Origin: Bdellovibrio sp. SKB1291214 | Lineage (GTDB): Bacteria; Bdellovibrionota; Bdellovibrionia; Bdellovibrionales; Bdellovibrionaceae | NCBI RefSeq assembly: GCF_002209355.2 | Contig: NZ_CP106855.1 | Coordinates: forward strand, 2,294,001-2,358,000 | Length of the DNA: 64,000 nt | Direction of reading: 5' to 3' | Shown here: piece after piece, positions 16,012-24,815 of the stretch | How the letters are laid out: the number at the start of each line of letters is the position of its first letter | Numbering within the stretch: the stretch's first letter is position 1 | Translations under genes and position numbers: made by a program | Notes under the pieces: model-generated | Databases searched by the model: none | The model's input: the letters and a program-made list of their open reading frames with translations, nothing else | Told to the model about the DNA's origin: nothing

Positions 16012-17451
16012 GTGAGGGGAAAAACCTATTGGCTGGCGCTGGTTTTCAGTGTTCTAGCGACTCACACATCACATGCTGCTGACTCGAGCTTAAGACTACC
16101 CAAAGCTCAAGGGACAAGTACTATCAAGAATCTTGAGAAATCAGAGGATTCGGAGCCAGCACACGTCTACGGTCAGATCCGTTTGGAGGGAATGCAATAT
16201 CTCACTCCAGTTCCAGATGCTCCCAGACTCACTTACAGCCAGCTTCTGTCAGCACGTCTTTCGGTTTTAAAAGAGACCCGTTGGATTGATGCTGCGACCG
16301 ATGTGTCGGGTGGTACATTTTTCTCCCGTGGTCAGACGCATTTGATCGTTCATGAAACTTATCTAGCCTCCAAGGGGGAGAACTTTAAAGTTTTCGCCGG
16401 TCGCAAAAAGAAAGACTGGAGTGATATCGATCACCGCTGGAATCTTGGCTTGTGGCAACCCTTCTTAACAATCGATGCTCTTCGTCCCGAGGAAGAGGGT
16501 CTGACGGGGTTCTTCTTTGATTATAACAAGAAGGATTGGGAAGTTCTGTTTATGGCGACGCCGATGTTTATTCCCAGTATGGGCCCCGATGTTCGAGAAG
16601 AGGGTGGCGGCCTGGTCGCGGACAGTCGTTGGTACCGCGCTCCTTCGCGCAACTATGATTTCAACTCTCGTATCAATACTATTTCGTATAAGCTCGACAT
16701 CCCTGAGCAAGCTAAGCTTGTAAATAATGGGGGAGCATCCCTGATGACTCGACTGGGAGACAAATCCAAAGGGACTTGGGTCGTCGCCAGCGCAGGTTAT
16801 TTGCCGGTGAACGATTTAGTTTTAAAGCGCCAAGCTTTCAAACAAACTTCCGAAGACAAAGTGGACGTCACGGTTCAACCAGCAGTCACTTATCATCAAA
16901 TTCAATCCGTGGATGTGGGTTACACGTATAAGGCTGTAAAAACCACGATCTCCTATCTGCAGGATTCACCCGAGGCGCATCTGCCTGAAGAAGAGTGGGT
17001 TATCCAAAACTTAAAACCACTTCAGGCGTACTCTGCGGCTGTGGATTTCTCTCTAGCGGATGTTTTGACGAAGACGATTGCGGTTCAGATTGCCTATTTA
17101 AAAGTTGTCGGTGGAGGTATCGTTGACGTCACGTCAAATGGCACCCCGGATGATTTTACTCTTTATGATTCCAGATTAAAGTTCACCAACAGCTTGATGC
17201 TTCGCTTAGAAGGTCAACTTGCGACGTGGTTTAAGCGTCCGTTGGTGACACGTATTAAGTATCTTTACGATTACGACCAACGTGGCTCGTTACTGAATAC
17301 GGAATTCCAATATTATCCAACACAGAAATGGGCCGTGGTGATGGGTGGCGACGTTCTGGGGGTTCAGGATGAAAGCTATAAACCTTCAAGCTTCCTGAAT
17401 CAATTCCGCGCCAACGACCGTTTCTATGGAGGCATGACTTATGTTTTCTAA
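16012..17451 (+). CDS. Outer-membrane beta-barrel, first gene of lipoprotein module A
   Basis: A 479-residue protein from GTG 16012 (AGAGGAGA ribosome site). The signal peptide ends THTSHA and the mature part begins near residue 23. The rest is beta-rich with many aromatic-ended strands and closes with YGGMTYVF, a typical barrel-terminal signal. It is plainly homologous to the barrel at 50977-52338: both share a GRKK motif, RWxLGxWxPF/L, and a PxFIPSxGP-type segment at corresponding positions. The lipoprotein gene's ATG is embedded in the last codons (TAT GTT TTC TAA), an 11-base overlap. The barrel could be a pore, an anchor or an exporter for that lipoprotein. I do not recognise a named family. 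Confidence 0.75.
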   Translation: MRGKTYWLALVFSVLATHTSHAADSSLRLPKAQGTSTIKNLEKSEDSEPAHVYGQIRLEGMQYLTPVPDAPRLTYSQLLSARLSVLKETRWIDAATDVSGGTFFSRGQTHLIVHETYLASKGENFKVFAGRKKKDWSDIDHRWNLGLWQPFLTIDALRPEEEGLTGFFFDYNKKDWEVLFMATPMFIPSMGPDVREEGGGLVADSRWYRAPSRNYDFNSRINTISYKLDIPEQAKLVNNGGASLMTRLGDKSKGTWVVASAGYLPVNDLVLKRQAFKQTSEDKVDVTVQPAVTYHQIQSVDVGYTYKAVKTTISYLQDSPEAHLPEEEWVIQNLKPLQAYSAAVDFSLADVLTKTIAVQIAYLKVVGGGIVDVTSNGTPDDFTLYDSRLKFTNSLMLRLEGQLATWFKRPLVTRIKYLYDYDQRGSLLNTEFQYYPTQKWAVVMGGDVLGVQDESYKPSSFLNQFRANDRFYGGMTYVF

Positions 17452-20400
17452 AAACTCTGTTGTAGCTACTCTTATGGCAGCAGTAATGACATTTATTGCG
17501 GGCTGTGACTCTAAGATCGGGGAAGCCCCGCCGGAAGCTCAAGCCCACGAATACGCTGGAGCCTCTTGCCTATCGAACACGAGTTCCGTGATGCGTGAAT
17601 TTGTCGAGGGTCGCGCTAAAGAAGCCGACATTAATGCTCTGTGGGGCTGCTTAGGAGGTGCTGTTCAAAGCTTCCAACGTTATGTGCGGGGAAGTGATAA
17701 ATCTCGTTACACGTCTCAGGAGCTTGCAACTTTCATTGAAAAAAACTTTTTGGATCAAACCAAGGGAGCAAAAATCAGCCCTGAACTTCAGTTGGAGTTC
17801 ATGAAGCTAAAGCAGCTGTTCCTAGGTGGTAACGTTAACTACATCACCCAAAAAGAACTGACTGGTTTGCAAGACGTGTTTGCTTTACTTAAAGGAATCA
17901 CGGTTCGTCTAAATCCCTATATGAAGATCGTCGTTTTGAAGTGGTCCGTTTCTGATACGAACCAAGTTCAAAAAGACATGCAGTTCTTCGAAGACGCGAA
18001 TAAAGAACTGCAAAACTCTGCCAAACTTTTGGCAACCCATATCGAAAAAAATGGTCAGGCTTATAACCTGTCGGACGTCGTCACGTTCCTGCAAGAGCTT
18101 TCAAAGACCCTTGATGATAACTGGTCGGGTGTGGAATTGGTCCGCACATATATGCCCGTTGTGAAAAAAACCAAGAAAGCATTGGCAGGTGGAAATGAAA
18201 ACTCCATCGCTCCGAATGAATGGCGTCGTTTTAGTTTATTGGGTGCTCGCGGTTACGTGCAGTATCTGCGCTATTACTATTTCATTGAACAAGTCCCTGA
18301 AACCGATACAGGTTACCGTTTGACATACTTGGCGCGCACGATCGAAGACGTTTTATCAGTCTTTCAAGATCTCGTGGCTGAAAAACCCGAGGGCGTTGTA
18401 TCACGGGATGAGGTCAACGATCTTTTACTGACCTTCTCAAAGGTGTGGCCTGACTTTAAAATTTCTCCGAAAATGATTTTGGAAACGATGAAGGTTAAGC
18501 AACTGATCTTTGGCGGCAGTGTTGATTCCTTCACGACGAATGACTTTAAAACGGCTCGTATGAAGGTAAATCGCTTAAAAGCGATCGTTGAGCGTTTCTT
18601 GCCCTATTATCCCATTTACAGTCGTGATTGGGATCCGCAGATGTACTCTTACCAAGAATCGCAAAGACTTTTCCAAGATGCTCAAGCAGTTCTTGAACAG
18701 TCAGGTACAGAGCTGGGTGCCCTGGTCGAAGGCCCTTACGATCTCAAAGACGTCGTCGTCATTTTGCGCGAATACGAAAAGCTGTATCCTCGTAAAGATA
18801 AAGAGCGCAGTCAGTCTAAAGACGACAAGTACGTTCCAATCAGTGAGCAAATTGAAAAATTAATGCCGTTGATCGTGGATGCAAAAAACATGGTTTTTGG
18901 AGGCAACGATTCAACGTTGTCTAAAAAAATCTGGAGTCCATTATTAAGCCTGGGTTCTCGTGTCTATATGGGCGCTTTGTATCACCACTATTTCGTGGCG
19001 GATAAAGACAGGGAAAAGGCCGAGACGTTGTGGTCTTTGTCGACGTTCTCCAACCAAAGTTTAAATGTTCTTCGCGATATTTTGGTTAAAAAACCAGTTC
19101 ATCAAGTCAGTATGTCTGAGATCATGTTGATCATAAACCGTTTGAAAGAAGCGGATTATGTCGACGAGAAGGTGAATCTGGGATCGCTGAAAACCGTTTT
19201 GGGCCTTGTTGTGAACAATGTTTTGGTTGATCCGGAAGATCGCTTAGGCGGTTACGTCCCAAATGCCATCACCATGCACTCGGTGGAATTGTTGCGAGAA
19301 GAATTGCAAATCTGGCTTGATACGGAAATTTTCTTTTCTGGCCTGACTCGCAACTTTAATAAAAACCAAGGTCTGCGTCCTCGCGATTTTGCCGATGCTA
19401 TAGAAAAAGCCCGTACGAACGTGAATAGCTCAGCAGCTTTGCGCACGGGTCTGAAAGAGTTGGGGATGTCTGTGGCGACACCTGCTCCTTTGACCATCGA
19501 TCAGCAGGGGCGCTTGTTTATTTCTCGTGAGTTGCCACAAGTTTATGATCAAAGCTCAATGAGTCAGCTCAATTTGAACCGCATGGTGGCCCGTATCCTG
19601 ATGCGCTCTTTTGCTGGCAATTTAAGTCGTATCAAAGCCTATGCGGGAGTCACCGTCGAAGAGGTCAACAAGGTTTTCAATACAGTGAAGCCCTTCTTCG
19701 TGGATTTGCAAATGCTTGAGCCAGAAAACGAGACATTTGGTGATGCTCGTTTCCGTGATGCCAATATCTTTATGCCTCATTCTGACGGGAACAAGACCGC
19801 TTCATTCATTGAGCTGACGGACCTTGTGGGTATGCTGTGGTCCGGGGTGACGATCAATACGATGTTGACTGAATCCATGCCTAAGGATTGCCTGTTTGAG
19901 CAAGTGCTCAGAAATCCTAAAACGGGTGTTTCAAAACTTGAAAAAATGGTGAAAGTTGATTGTGCCGCCAACGCGTATCGTTCATTGCTGGAAGAAAAAA
20001 TGACGGCAACACCGGTCTTCCGCAGATACCTGCGCAGTATTGATCGCGATGAGACGTTGGAGTTTATTAACAACATCTTTAAGTCGTCTGGCTATGTTCC
20101 TAATAAATCTCGCACAACGAAATTGGCGGATTTAGGGCAAGTGCCCCATGCGATTCAGTATATTGAAATGATCTTCACTCGTTTTGATGAAAACAGTGAC
20201 GGGGTTTTGACCAAATACGAAGCCCTTAAAGCTTATGACTTGTTCGCAGGTTTGTTGGGTCAATATGCCGGGGACCAAGTGGCACCGAAAGATTTAGATT
20301 CTGTGTTTATGTTCCTGCTTCGTTACGGCAAAGCTCCAACGACGTTGAAAGAAAAAGCGACGTGGTTCCTGCGTTGGAAGGGCAAACCTGATAACTGGAA

Positions 20401-20515
20401 CGTGGCTGCGGATCGAAGCCAGTTGGCTCGGATTTTAGGATACATCGCGGATATGAGCAATCAAGCGACCGCTCAGCTTGTTCCTGAAATTCCTGAATCT
20501 GTTTTGAATCAATAG
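17441..20515 (+). CDS. Giant EF-hand lipoprotein of module A
   Basis: The 1024-residue lipoprotein has lipobox FIAGC with acylated Cys22. The body is mostly alpha-helical. A motif of the form KxLxxGG(N/S) recurs at about residues 125, 255, 365 and 490, in two alternating types, so the first half is an internal duplication with a period of about 230-240 residues. A canonical EF-hand calcium loop, DENSDGVLTKYE, lies at residues 916-927, with a degenerate one (SDGNKTASFIE) further upstream. Two cysteines near 820-845 have counterparts in the homologue at 52328. A GGAGG ribosome site lies inside the barrel gene. Probably cell-surface; the function is unknown. Confidence 0.72.
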   Translation: MFSKNSVVATLMAAVMTFIAGCDSKIGEAPPEAQAHEYAGASCLSNTSSVMREFVEGRAKEADINALWGCLGGAVQSFQRYVRGSDKSRYTSQELATFIEKNFLDQTKGAKISPELQLEFMKLKQLFLGGNVNYITQKELTGLQDVFALLKGITVRLNPYMKIVVLKWSVSDTNQVQKDMQFFEDANKELQNSAKLLATHIEKNGQAYNLSDVVTFLQELSKTLDDNWSGVELVRTYMPVVKKTKKALAGGNENSIAPNEWRRFSLLGARGYVQYLRYYYFIEQVPETDTGYRLTYLARTIEDVLSVFQDLVAEKPEGVVSRDEVNDLLLTFSKVWPDFKISPKMILETMKVKQLIFGGSVDSFTTNDFKTARMKVNRLKAIVERFLPYYPIYSRDWDPQMYSYQESQRLFQDAQAVLEQSGTELGALVEGPYDLKDVVVILREYEKLYPRKDKERSQSKDDKYVPISEQIEKLMPLIVDAKNMVFGGNDSTLSKKIWSPLLSLGSRVYMGALYHHYFVADKDREKAETLWSLSTFSNQSLNVLRDILVKKPVHQVSMSEIMLIINRLKEADYVDEKVNLGSLKTVLGLVVNNVLVDPEDRLGGYVPNAITMHSVELLREELQIWLDTEIFFSGLTRNFNKNQGLRPRDFADAIEKARTNVNSSAALRTGLKELGMSVATPAPLTIDQQGRLFISRELPQVYDQSSMSQLNLNRMVARILMRSFAGNLSRIKAYAGVTVEEVNKVFNTVKPFFVDLQMLEPENETFGDARFRDANIFMPHSDGNKTASFIELTDLVGMLWSGVTINTMLTESMPKDCLFEQVLRNPKTGVSKLEKMVKVDCAANAYRSLLEEKMTATPVFRRYLRSIDRDETLEFINNIFKSSGYVPNKSRTTKLADLGQVPHAIQYIEMIFTRFDENSDGVLTKYEALKAYDLFAGLLGQYAGDQVAPKDLDSVFMFLLRYGKAPTTLKEKATWFLRWKGKPDNWNVAADRSQLARILGYIADMSNQATAQLVPEIPESVLNQ

Positions 20516-20651
20516 AATTGTTAGTATGTTATTCCGTCAGTCAGCGCGACTGGCTTGAAGCAGTCCGCTGGCTTTTGCCAATTCGTCGAGAAGCGGTCCT
20601 TCGCTTGTCGTCGCTGGCTTTTGCGCGGTTCGCGCATTCTCTCTCCGAATC

Positions 20652-20709
20652 TGACGCACTCAGTAACCGCTCCGGTGGTGACGTATAAGTGGACGCATTC
20701 TGGAAGCTG
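20652..20709 (+). repeat. 58-bp direct repeat, copy 1
   Basis: Matches 20981-21038 at 50 of 58 positions; the first 31 bases (beginning TGACGCACTCAGTAACC) are identical. Confidence 0.95.
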
Positions 20710-20917
20710 TCGCTGGTTTTCAGCTGCTTCACTCTGCTCAATACAGTCACCGATGCGGAATTGAATTTTTGCTGCTTCCGCAGCGTTCAAAGTCCCACCT
20801 AAAAGTCCCACCAAATAAGCCTCCCGAGGGCTTGCGCGCGTACGCACCATACCTGTGGTCAATGATGTATCAGCCGTCTTCTTTTTCTATTTACGTTGAA
20901 TCGCATGCGATATTCGC

Positions 20918-20975
<58 letters not shown>

Positions 20976-20980
20976 TACGG

Positions 20981-21038
20981 TGACGCACTCAGTAACCGCT
21001 CCGGTGGTGACAGTTGGATGGACGCATTCCTGAAGCTG
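20981..21038 (+). repeat. 58-bp direct repeat, copy 2
   Basis: Second copy of the 20652-20709 repeat. It begins eight bases after the hexamer array. Confidence 0.95.
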
Positions 21039-21042
21039 GATC

Positions 21043-21708
21043 CTAATTTAGGATTTTTGGAGTGCCGACGGCGGCCCCGGTGACAGTGGCTTGATTCACG
21101 ATCACCCCTGTATAGACGCCCGCCGCTTGCTGGGTGCTTGGGTAGGAACCTGTTAAATCAGAGCTGCTGTTGGTGTCGATGTCAGCCGTCGTCGCTGAAT
21201 ACGGAGTGTATCTCCAGATCACGACACGGGTTTTATTGCTATTACCGGTGTTGTTATGAATATCGATGACAAAGTCTAACGCCAGCGGAGCATACATGTT
21301 TGTGATGGAACTGGCGACGGTGACCCAGTTTCCATTGACGCCAATCTGACAAGAAACGTTGATTCCACTTCGGATAAATTTAATTGCGATTCCTGAAGAC
21401 TCAGAAACGTTCAGATCGTTCGAGTTAAAAACGATCGTCGTTGTGGCGTTGATGCTGCCATCAAGGGCGGCTTTAAATACGAAAGAGTTGTTCGTCAGAA
21501 TCCCGGAAAGGGGAGTGACGAATCGAACTTTGCCGATCCCTGAGATCTCATCAGAATTAGCTGTTGTTAATGTGCCACCGATTTGAGTGTAGGCGTCGAT
21601 GCCAGTGGCATTGGTTGAAGAACCACCACAGGCATTCAGAGCGAAGAGGGCTCCGCTCAATAAAAGAAAAGTAATTTGACGAGGGAATCTTAGAAAGAAT
21701 TTTTCCAC
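21043..21708 (-). CDS. Lipoprotein of unknown function
   Basis: From GTG 21708, 221 residues with a lipoprotein signal (lipobox LNAC, followed by GGSS). The mature part is rich in beta strands, Asn, Ser and Thr, with a jelly-roll or lectin-like look (GIAIKFI, VNGNWVTVAS, LDFVIDIHNN). No catalytic motif is seen and I do not recognise the family. Its start lies inside the end of dcd (19-base overlap), so it is the last gene of rpmG-dcd-lipoprotein. The repeat-rich stretch begins directly after its stop. Confidence 0.68.
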   Translation of the reverse strand: MEKFFLRFPRQITFLLLSGALFALNACGGSSTNATGIDAYTQIGGTLTTANSDEISGIGKVRFVTPLSGILTNNSFVFKAALDGSINATTTIVFNSNDLNVSESSGIAIKFIRSGINVSCQIGVNGNWVTVASSITNMYAPLALDFVIDIHNNTGNSNKTRVVIWRYTPYSATTADIDTNSSSDLTGSYPSTQQAAGVYTGVIVNQATVTGAAVGTPKILN

Positions 21709-22226
21709 ATCATTGATTCCACTGGTAATGGAAGTTTGTCGTTGTACTTAGCAGAAGGCTTCACGTTGTAAGGCGTGATAATTTCACCTTTCACTTCAAA
21801 GTAAATCAACTGCCCAACGGGCATTCCAGTGTAAACTCTGACGGGTTGTTTTACGGAGATTTCCAGAGTCCAGAAGTTACAGAAACCCACGTCGCCTTTT
21901 CCGGCAGTTGCGTGGATGTCGATACCAAGACGACCAACACTGGATTTACCCTCGAGGAATGGAACGTGTTGAAGAGTCTCAGTGTATTCCTGAGTCACGC
22001 CCAAATACAAAGTGTCCGGCATGAGAACAAAGCCCTCATCCGGAATCTCGAAGGTACGAATCTTGTTATGCTTCTTAGCGTCCAGCACTTTATCTTCGTA
22101 CACTGCAAGAGTTTTACCCAAGTGAACATCGTATGAGTTCGTGCCTAGGCATTCTCTGCGGAAGGGCTCAACTTTAATTGTGCCAGCTTCCATGTGTTCG
22201 AGAATCTGCTGATCCGTAAGAATCAT
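21690..22226 (-). CDS. dcd: dCTP deaminase
   Basis: A 178-residue protein with the dUTPase-fold signature of dCTP deaminases: LGTNSYDVHLG near residue 28, the EGKSSVGRLGIDIHATAG motif around 92-109, and WTLEI with the catalytic glutamate. It deaminates dCTP to dUTP, feeding dTMP synthesis. It is slightly shorter than E. coli Dcd (193). Whether it also hydrolyses dUTP, as some archaeal and mycobacterial relatives do, cannot be told. Its ATG overlaps the stop of the L33 gene by one base (TAATG), so the two are translationally coupled. Confidence 0.92.
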   Translation of the reverse strand: MILTDQQILEHMEAGTIKVEPFRRECLGTNSYDVHLGKTLAVYEDKVLDAKKHNKIRTFEIPDEGFVLMPDTLYLGVTQEYTETLQHVPFLEGKSSVGRLGIDIHATAGKGDVGFCNFWTLEISVKQPVRVYTGMPVGQLIYFEVKGEIITPYNVKPSAKYNDKLPLPVESMMWKNSF

Positions 22227-22405
22227 TACTTAGTTTCTCTGTGAACCGTGTGTTTTTTCAAGTTTGGATTGTATTTCTTCTTTTCCAAACGACCTGGAGT
22301 CTTAGTTTTGTTCTTAGTCGTAGTGTAGCGAGAAACTGGTTTGCCTTCAGCGCGAGCTTCAGTGCACTCAAGAGTGATGATGATTCTTCCAGATTTTTTA
22401 GCCAT
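22226..22405 (-). CDS. rpmG: Ribosomal protein bL33, zinc-free type
   Basis: A 59-residue protein starting [14 protein letters not shown] and ending [10 protein letters not shown], matching bL33 throughout (the [17 protein letters not shown] part is diagnostic). Of the four cysteines of the zinc-binding form only one remains (LECTEA), and the YNPN position lacks its pair, so this is the C-minus, zinc-independent type. It is the first gene of the rpmG-dcd-lipoprotein run; its TAA shares a base with the dcd ATG. Confidence 0.95.
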   Translation of the reverse strand: MAKKSGRIIITLECTEARAEGKPVSRYTTTKNKTKTPGRLEKKKYNPNLKKHTVHRETK

Positions 22406-22539
22406 TTTAGTACCTCTTAAACTTATATGTATTGCCTCGCGTGTTATGCGAAAAATGACAATACCTTTTCGAAGGGGCTCAAGGTATCAAAGGAAAATGG
22501 AAACTTCAACAGACAATTTCACGTCTTACGAGGGAAATC

Positions 22540-23430
22540 ATGAAGTCCTTAAACCTTTTTTTGGTGGCGGTTCTCGTTTCAGCCTGCGCTCACGCCCAAT
22601 CTAGTGGCATTTACAGAGGGAAAGACCTCCAGCCCCAGTCATTATCCGAGTCCCTTTCCAAAGTCACTCCAGGGTCGATTGTAGTGGTCGGAGAGAACCA
22701 TGGACTGTCAGAGCACCAGCGTCAACAAGTCGAAATCATGACCCAGCTGAGGTCCCAAGGGCACCGGGTTGCCGTTGGAATGGAATTTTTTACATATACT
22801 GATCAGGCTCATGTGGATGCCTATCGTTCCGGGGGCTTGCCAGAGGTCGACTTCCTGAAAACGATTGGTTGGAGCCAGCCCTCCTATGATTTCTATCGTG
22901 AGCAGGCGATTTTTCCGAATCTTTCGGAAGGTGCTAAGACAGTGGCTTTGAATGCTCCACGTACTTTAACTGGCAAAGTCGCAAAGCAAGGTCTTGGCGC
23001 TTTGACAGAGCAGGAAAAAGCATTGTTGCCGCCACAGTTTTCTTTGGGACGTGACTCTTATAAGAAGCGATTTCTGGAGATGATGCCTCATCTGCCAAAT
23101 CCAGCTGCGGGCGAGCGCTACTTTGCAGCGCAGTCTATTTGGGATGACACGATGGCCTGGCGAGCGACGGATTATATTCAGGCGCACCCGGATCAAGTCT
23201 TGGTGATTGTCGTGGGGGAGTTTCATGTTCGTTATGGTGGTGGACTTCCTGATCGCATTCATGTGCGTTCCCCGAACACTCCGGTTGTGACATTTGCGCA
23301 GGTGAACACGGCGGATCTAAGCGAGTCGGAAATCCAGGATGAGGTGAATCCTCATACAGAATATGGAGTCCGCGCCGATTATATATGGTTGGCACCCGCA
23401 CAAAGTCCAGGGGCCGCTCTTGTAAAATGA
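22540..23430 (+). CDS. ChaN-like haem-binding lipoprotein
   Basis: The 296-residue protein has signal peptide or lipobox VSAC at residue 16. It carries the ChaN/DUF399 signature set: VVVGENHGLSEHQ (about residue 50), GMEFFTYTDQ (about 80), the YDFYR region, and VVGEFHVRYGGGLPDRI (about 225), which holds the conserved histidine. ChaN of Campylobacter binds haem dimers, so a role in haem or iron uptake is likely but is a family inference. No Fur box is obvious upstream. GAGGG sits eight bases before the ATG. Confidence 0.85.
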   Translation: MKSLNLFLVAVLVSACAHAQSSGIYRGKDLQPQSLSESLSKVTPGSIVVVGENHGLSEHQRQQVEIMTQLRSQGHRVAVGMEFFTYTDQAHVDAYRSGGLPEVDFLKTIGWSQPSYDFYREQAIFPNLSEGAKTVALNAPRTLTGKVAKQGLGALTEQEKALLPPQFSLGRDSYKKRFLEMMPHLPNPAAGERYFAAQSIWDDTMAWRATDYIQAHPDQVLVIVVGEFHVRYGGGLPDRIHVRSPNTPVVTFAQVNTADLSESEIQDEVNPHTEYGVRADYIWLAPAQSPGAALVK

Positions 23431-23491
23431 AATCCGTTGTTAATTCCGTGAGGAGTTTTCTAAAATAAAGGGAACTGGTTTAAGGAGTCCT

Positions 23492-23899
23492 ATGTTCCCC
23501 CTCGAAACACGCATCCTTGTTATTGATGACATGCCCAGCATTAGAGACTTGGTGAAAAACACGCTGAAAGCGATGGGTTTCAAAAACATTCAAGAAGCGG
23601 GAGATGGAGAGGAAGGACTTAAAGTTCTGATGCAGGCAAATAATCCTGGCTCCAGTATTCAATTAGTCATTTCAGATTGGAACATGCCAAAAATGAAGGG
23701 TCTTGATTTGCTAAAGCACGTTCGTGCGACGGCAGAGTGGCAAAACCTTCCTTTTGTACTATTGACGTCAGAGTCAGAACGCGATCAGGTGACTGAAGCA
23801 GTTTTGGCTGGCGTATCTCAGTATATTGTGAAGCCTTTTTCTGCGAAAATTTTCGAAGACAAATTGAAAGCAGCTTGGACTAAACACAACCAAAAATAA
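23492..23899 (+). CDS. CheY-like single-domain response regulator
   Basis: A 135-residue receiver domain with every key residue: acidic pair VIDDMPS, phospho-acceptor Asp in VISDWNMPKMKG (about residue 62), Thr/Ser in LLTSESE, and KPFS lysine (about 117). There is no output domain, as in CheY. A strong AAGGAG site precedes the ATG. It is the first gene of the signalling cluster and is followed within 16 bases by a membrane protein. A likely phosphodonor is the HPt/ATPase kinase at 24816 on the opposite strand. Confidence 0.93.
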   Translation: MFPLETRILVIDDMPSIRDLVKNTLKAMGFKNIQEAGDGEEGLKVLMQANNPGSSIQLVISDWNMPKMKGLDLLKHVRATAEWQNLPFVLLTSESERDQVTEAVLAGVSQYIVKPFSAKIFEDKLKAAWTKHNQK

Positions 23900-23914
23900 A
23901 GTTAGGCGAGGGGA

Positions 23915-24805
23915 ATGGAACAAACCCAAACGTTTTCACCAAGAGTTGGCCTTAAAAGAACTCTTTCAGATCGCACGCTTTTAAAAGTTATTTATTACCT
24001 TCTTTTTCCTCTGTCGTTGGCGTTTTTGTTGCCGTTTGTGCCAATGATTATCATATCATTTGAAGAGGGCGCCCCCCTGTCGGCCTTAAGTTTCATCGCG
24101 TTGGCTTTACCGATGCCGGCGATCTTGATGTTTCAAGCGTTCTCTTTCTTTAAGCCGCTTTCTTTTACCCAAGTATCGATCTTTCCGGATCGCTTACAGA
24201 TGGTGGGGAAGGATAAAAAGCTTATCGAAGTTCCTTTTTCAGATATCAAGGAAGTAAAGCTTTCGCATTTACCTTATCAAGGTGGTTCTTTCACTTTGGT
24301 GATGAAAGACGGTCAAAGCTATAAGTTCACGGTGATTCTTGAACGTAGTGAATACGTATTGGAAGCAATATCTTCTTTCAATCCGGAATTGTTGCCTCCG
24401 CAATCTTTTGAATTGTATCGTCGTACGGCCATTTGCGCAGACCATAATTATACGCGCATCAATGACGCTCTTAAAAACTGGCGCATTTTGGTGGTGAAAT
24501 ATCTCTTGCTGCCTGTGATCGTTTCTGTGGCTGTGTTATTTCTGGCACCTTACGTGGGGCGACTGTCGGCAGCAGAGGATTGGGATAATGTTTTTCGTGC
24601 CATCACCATCGTGAATTTGGTTCTGGGAGTCGCTTGTTTCTTGATCGCGGCACTTTATATCACGGGCGTGACGAACAAAGCCCTTGTTGCGGAGCCAAAT
24701 AATGCCCGCCGTAATATGGTCATGGAAGGCAAAGTCTATCTGATTGCGAATCTCGTTCACTGGGTCGCGTTCGCAGCCTATGTCGTTTATTTTTTAATGA
24801 GTTAA
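23915..24805 (+). CDS. Membrane protein with a PH-like soluble segment
   Basis: A 296-residue protein with two membrane segments near the N-terminus (about 30-80) and three near the C-terminus (about 190-292). They flank a 100-residue soluble part (FPDRLQMVGKDKK, then VPFSDIKEVKL and SFTLVMKDGQSYKFTV), which looks like a bacterial PH-type barrel. I do not recognise the family. It follows the CheY-like gene by 15 bases and is convergent with the kinase gene, so it may be a membrane partner of the cluster. Confidence 0.75.
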   Translation: MEQTQTFSPRVGLKRTLSDRTLLKVIYYLLFPLSLAFLLPFVPMIIISFEEGAPLSALSFIALALPMPAILMFQAFSFFKPLSFTQVSIFPDRLQMVGKDKKLIEVPFSDIKEVKLSHLPYQGGSFTLVMKDGQSYKFTVILERSEYVLEAISSFNPELLPPQSFELYRRTAICADHNYTRINDALKNWRILVVKYLLLPVIVSVAVLFLAPYVGRLSAAEDWDNVFRAITIVNLVLGVACFLIAALYITGVTNKALVAEPNNARRNMVMEGKVYLIANLVHWVAFAAYVVYFLMS

Positions 24806-24815
24806 ATATTTTTGC

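Noticed and set aside
20521-20862. Minus-strand 113-residue frame in the repeat-rich stretch
   Set aside because: No convincing ribosome site or family; it contains one copy of the 58-base repeat, so it is noted only as a possible remnant.
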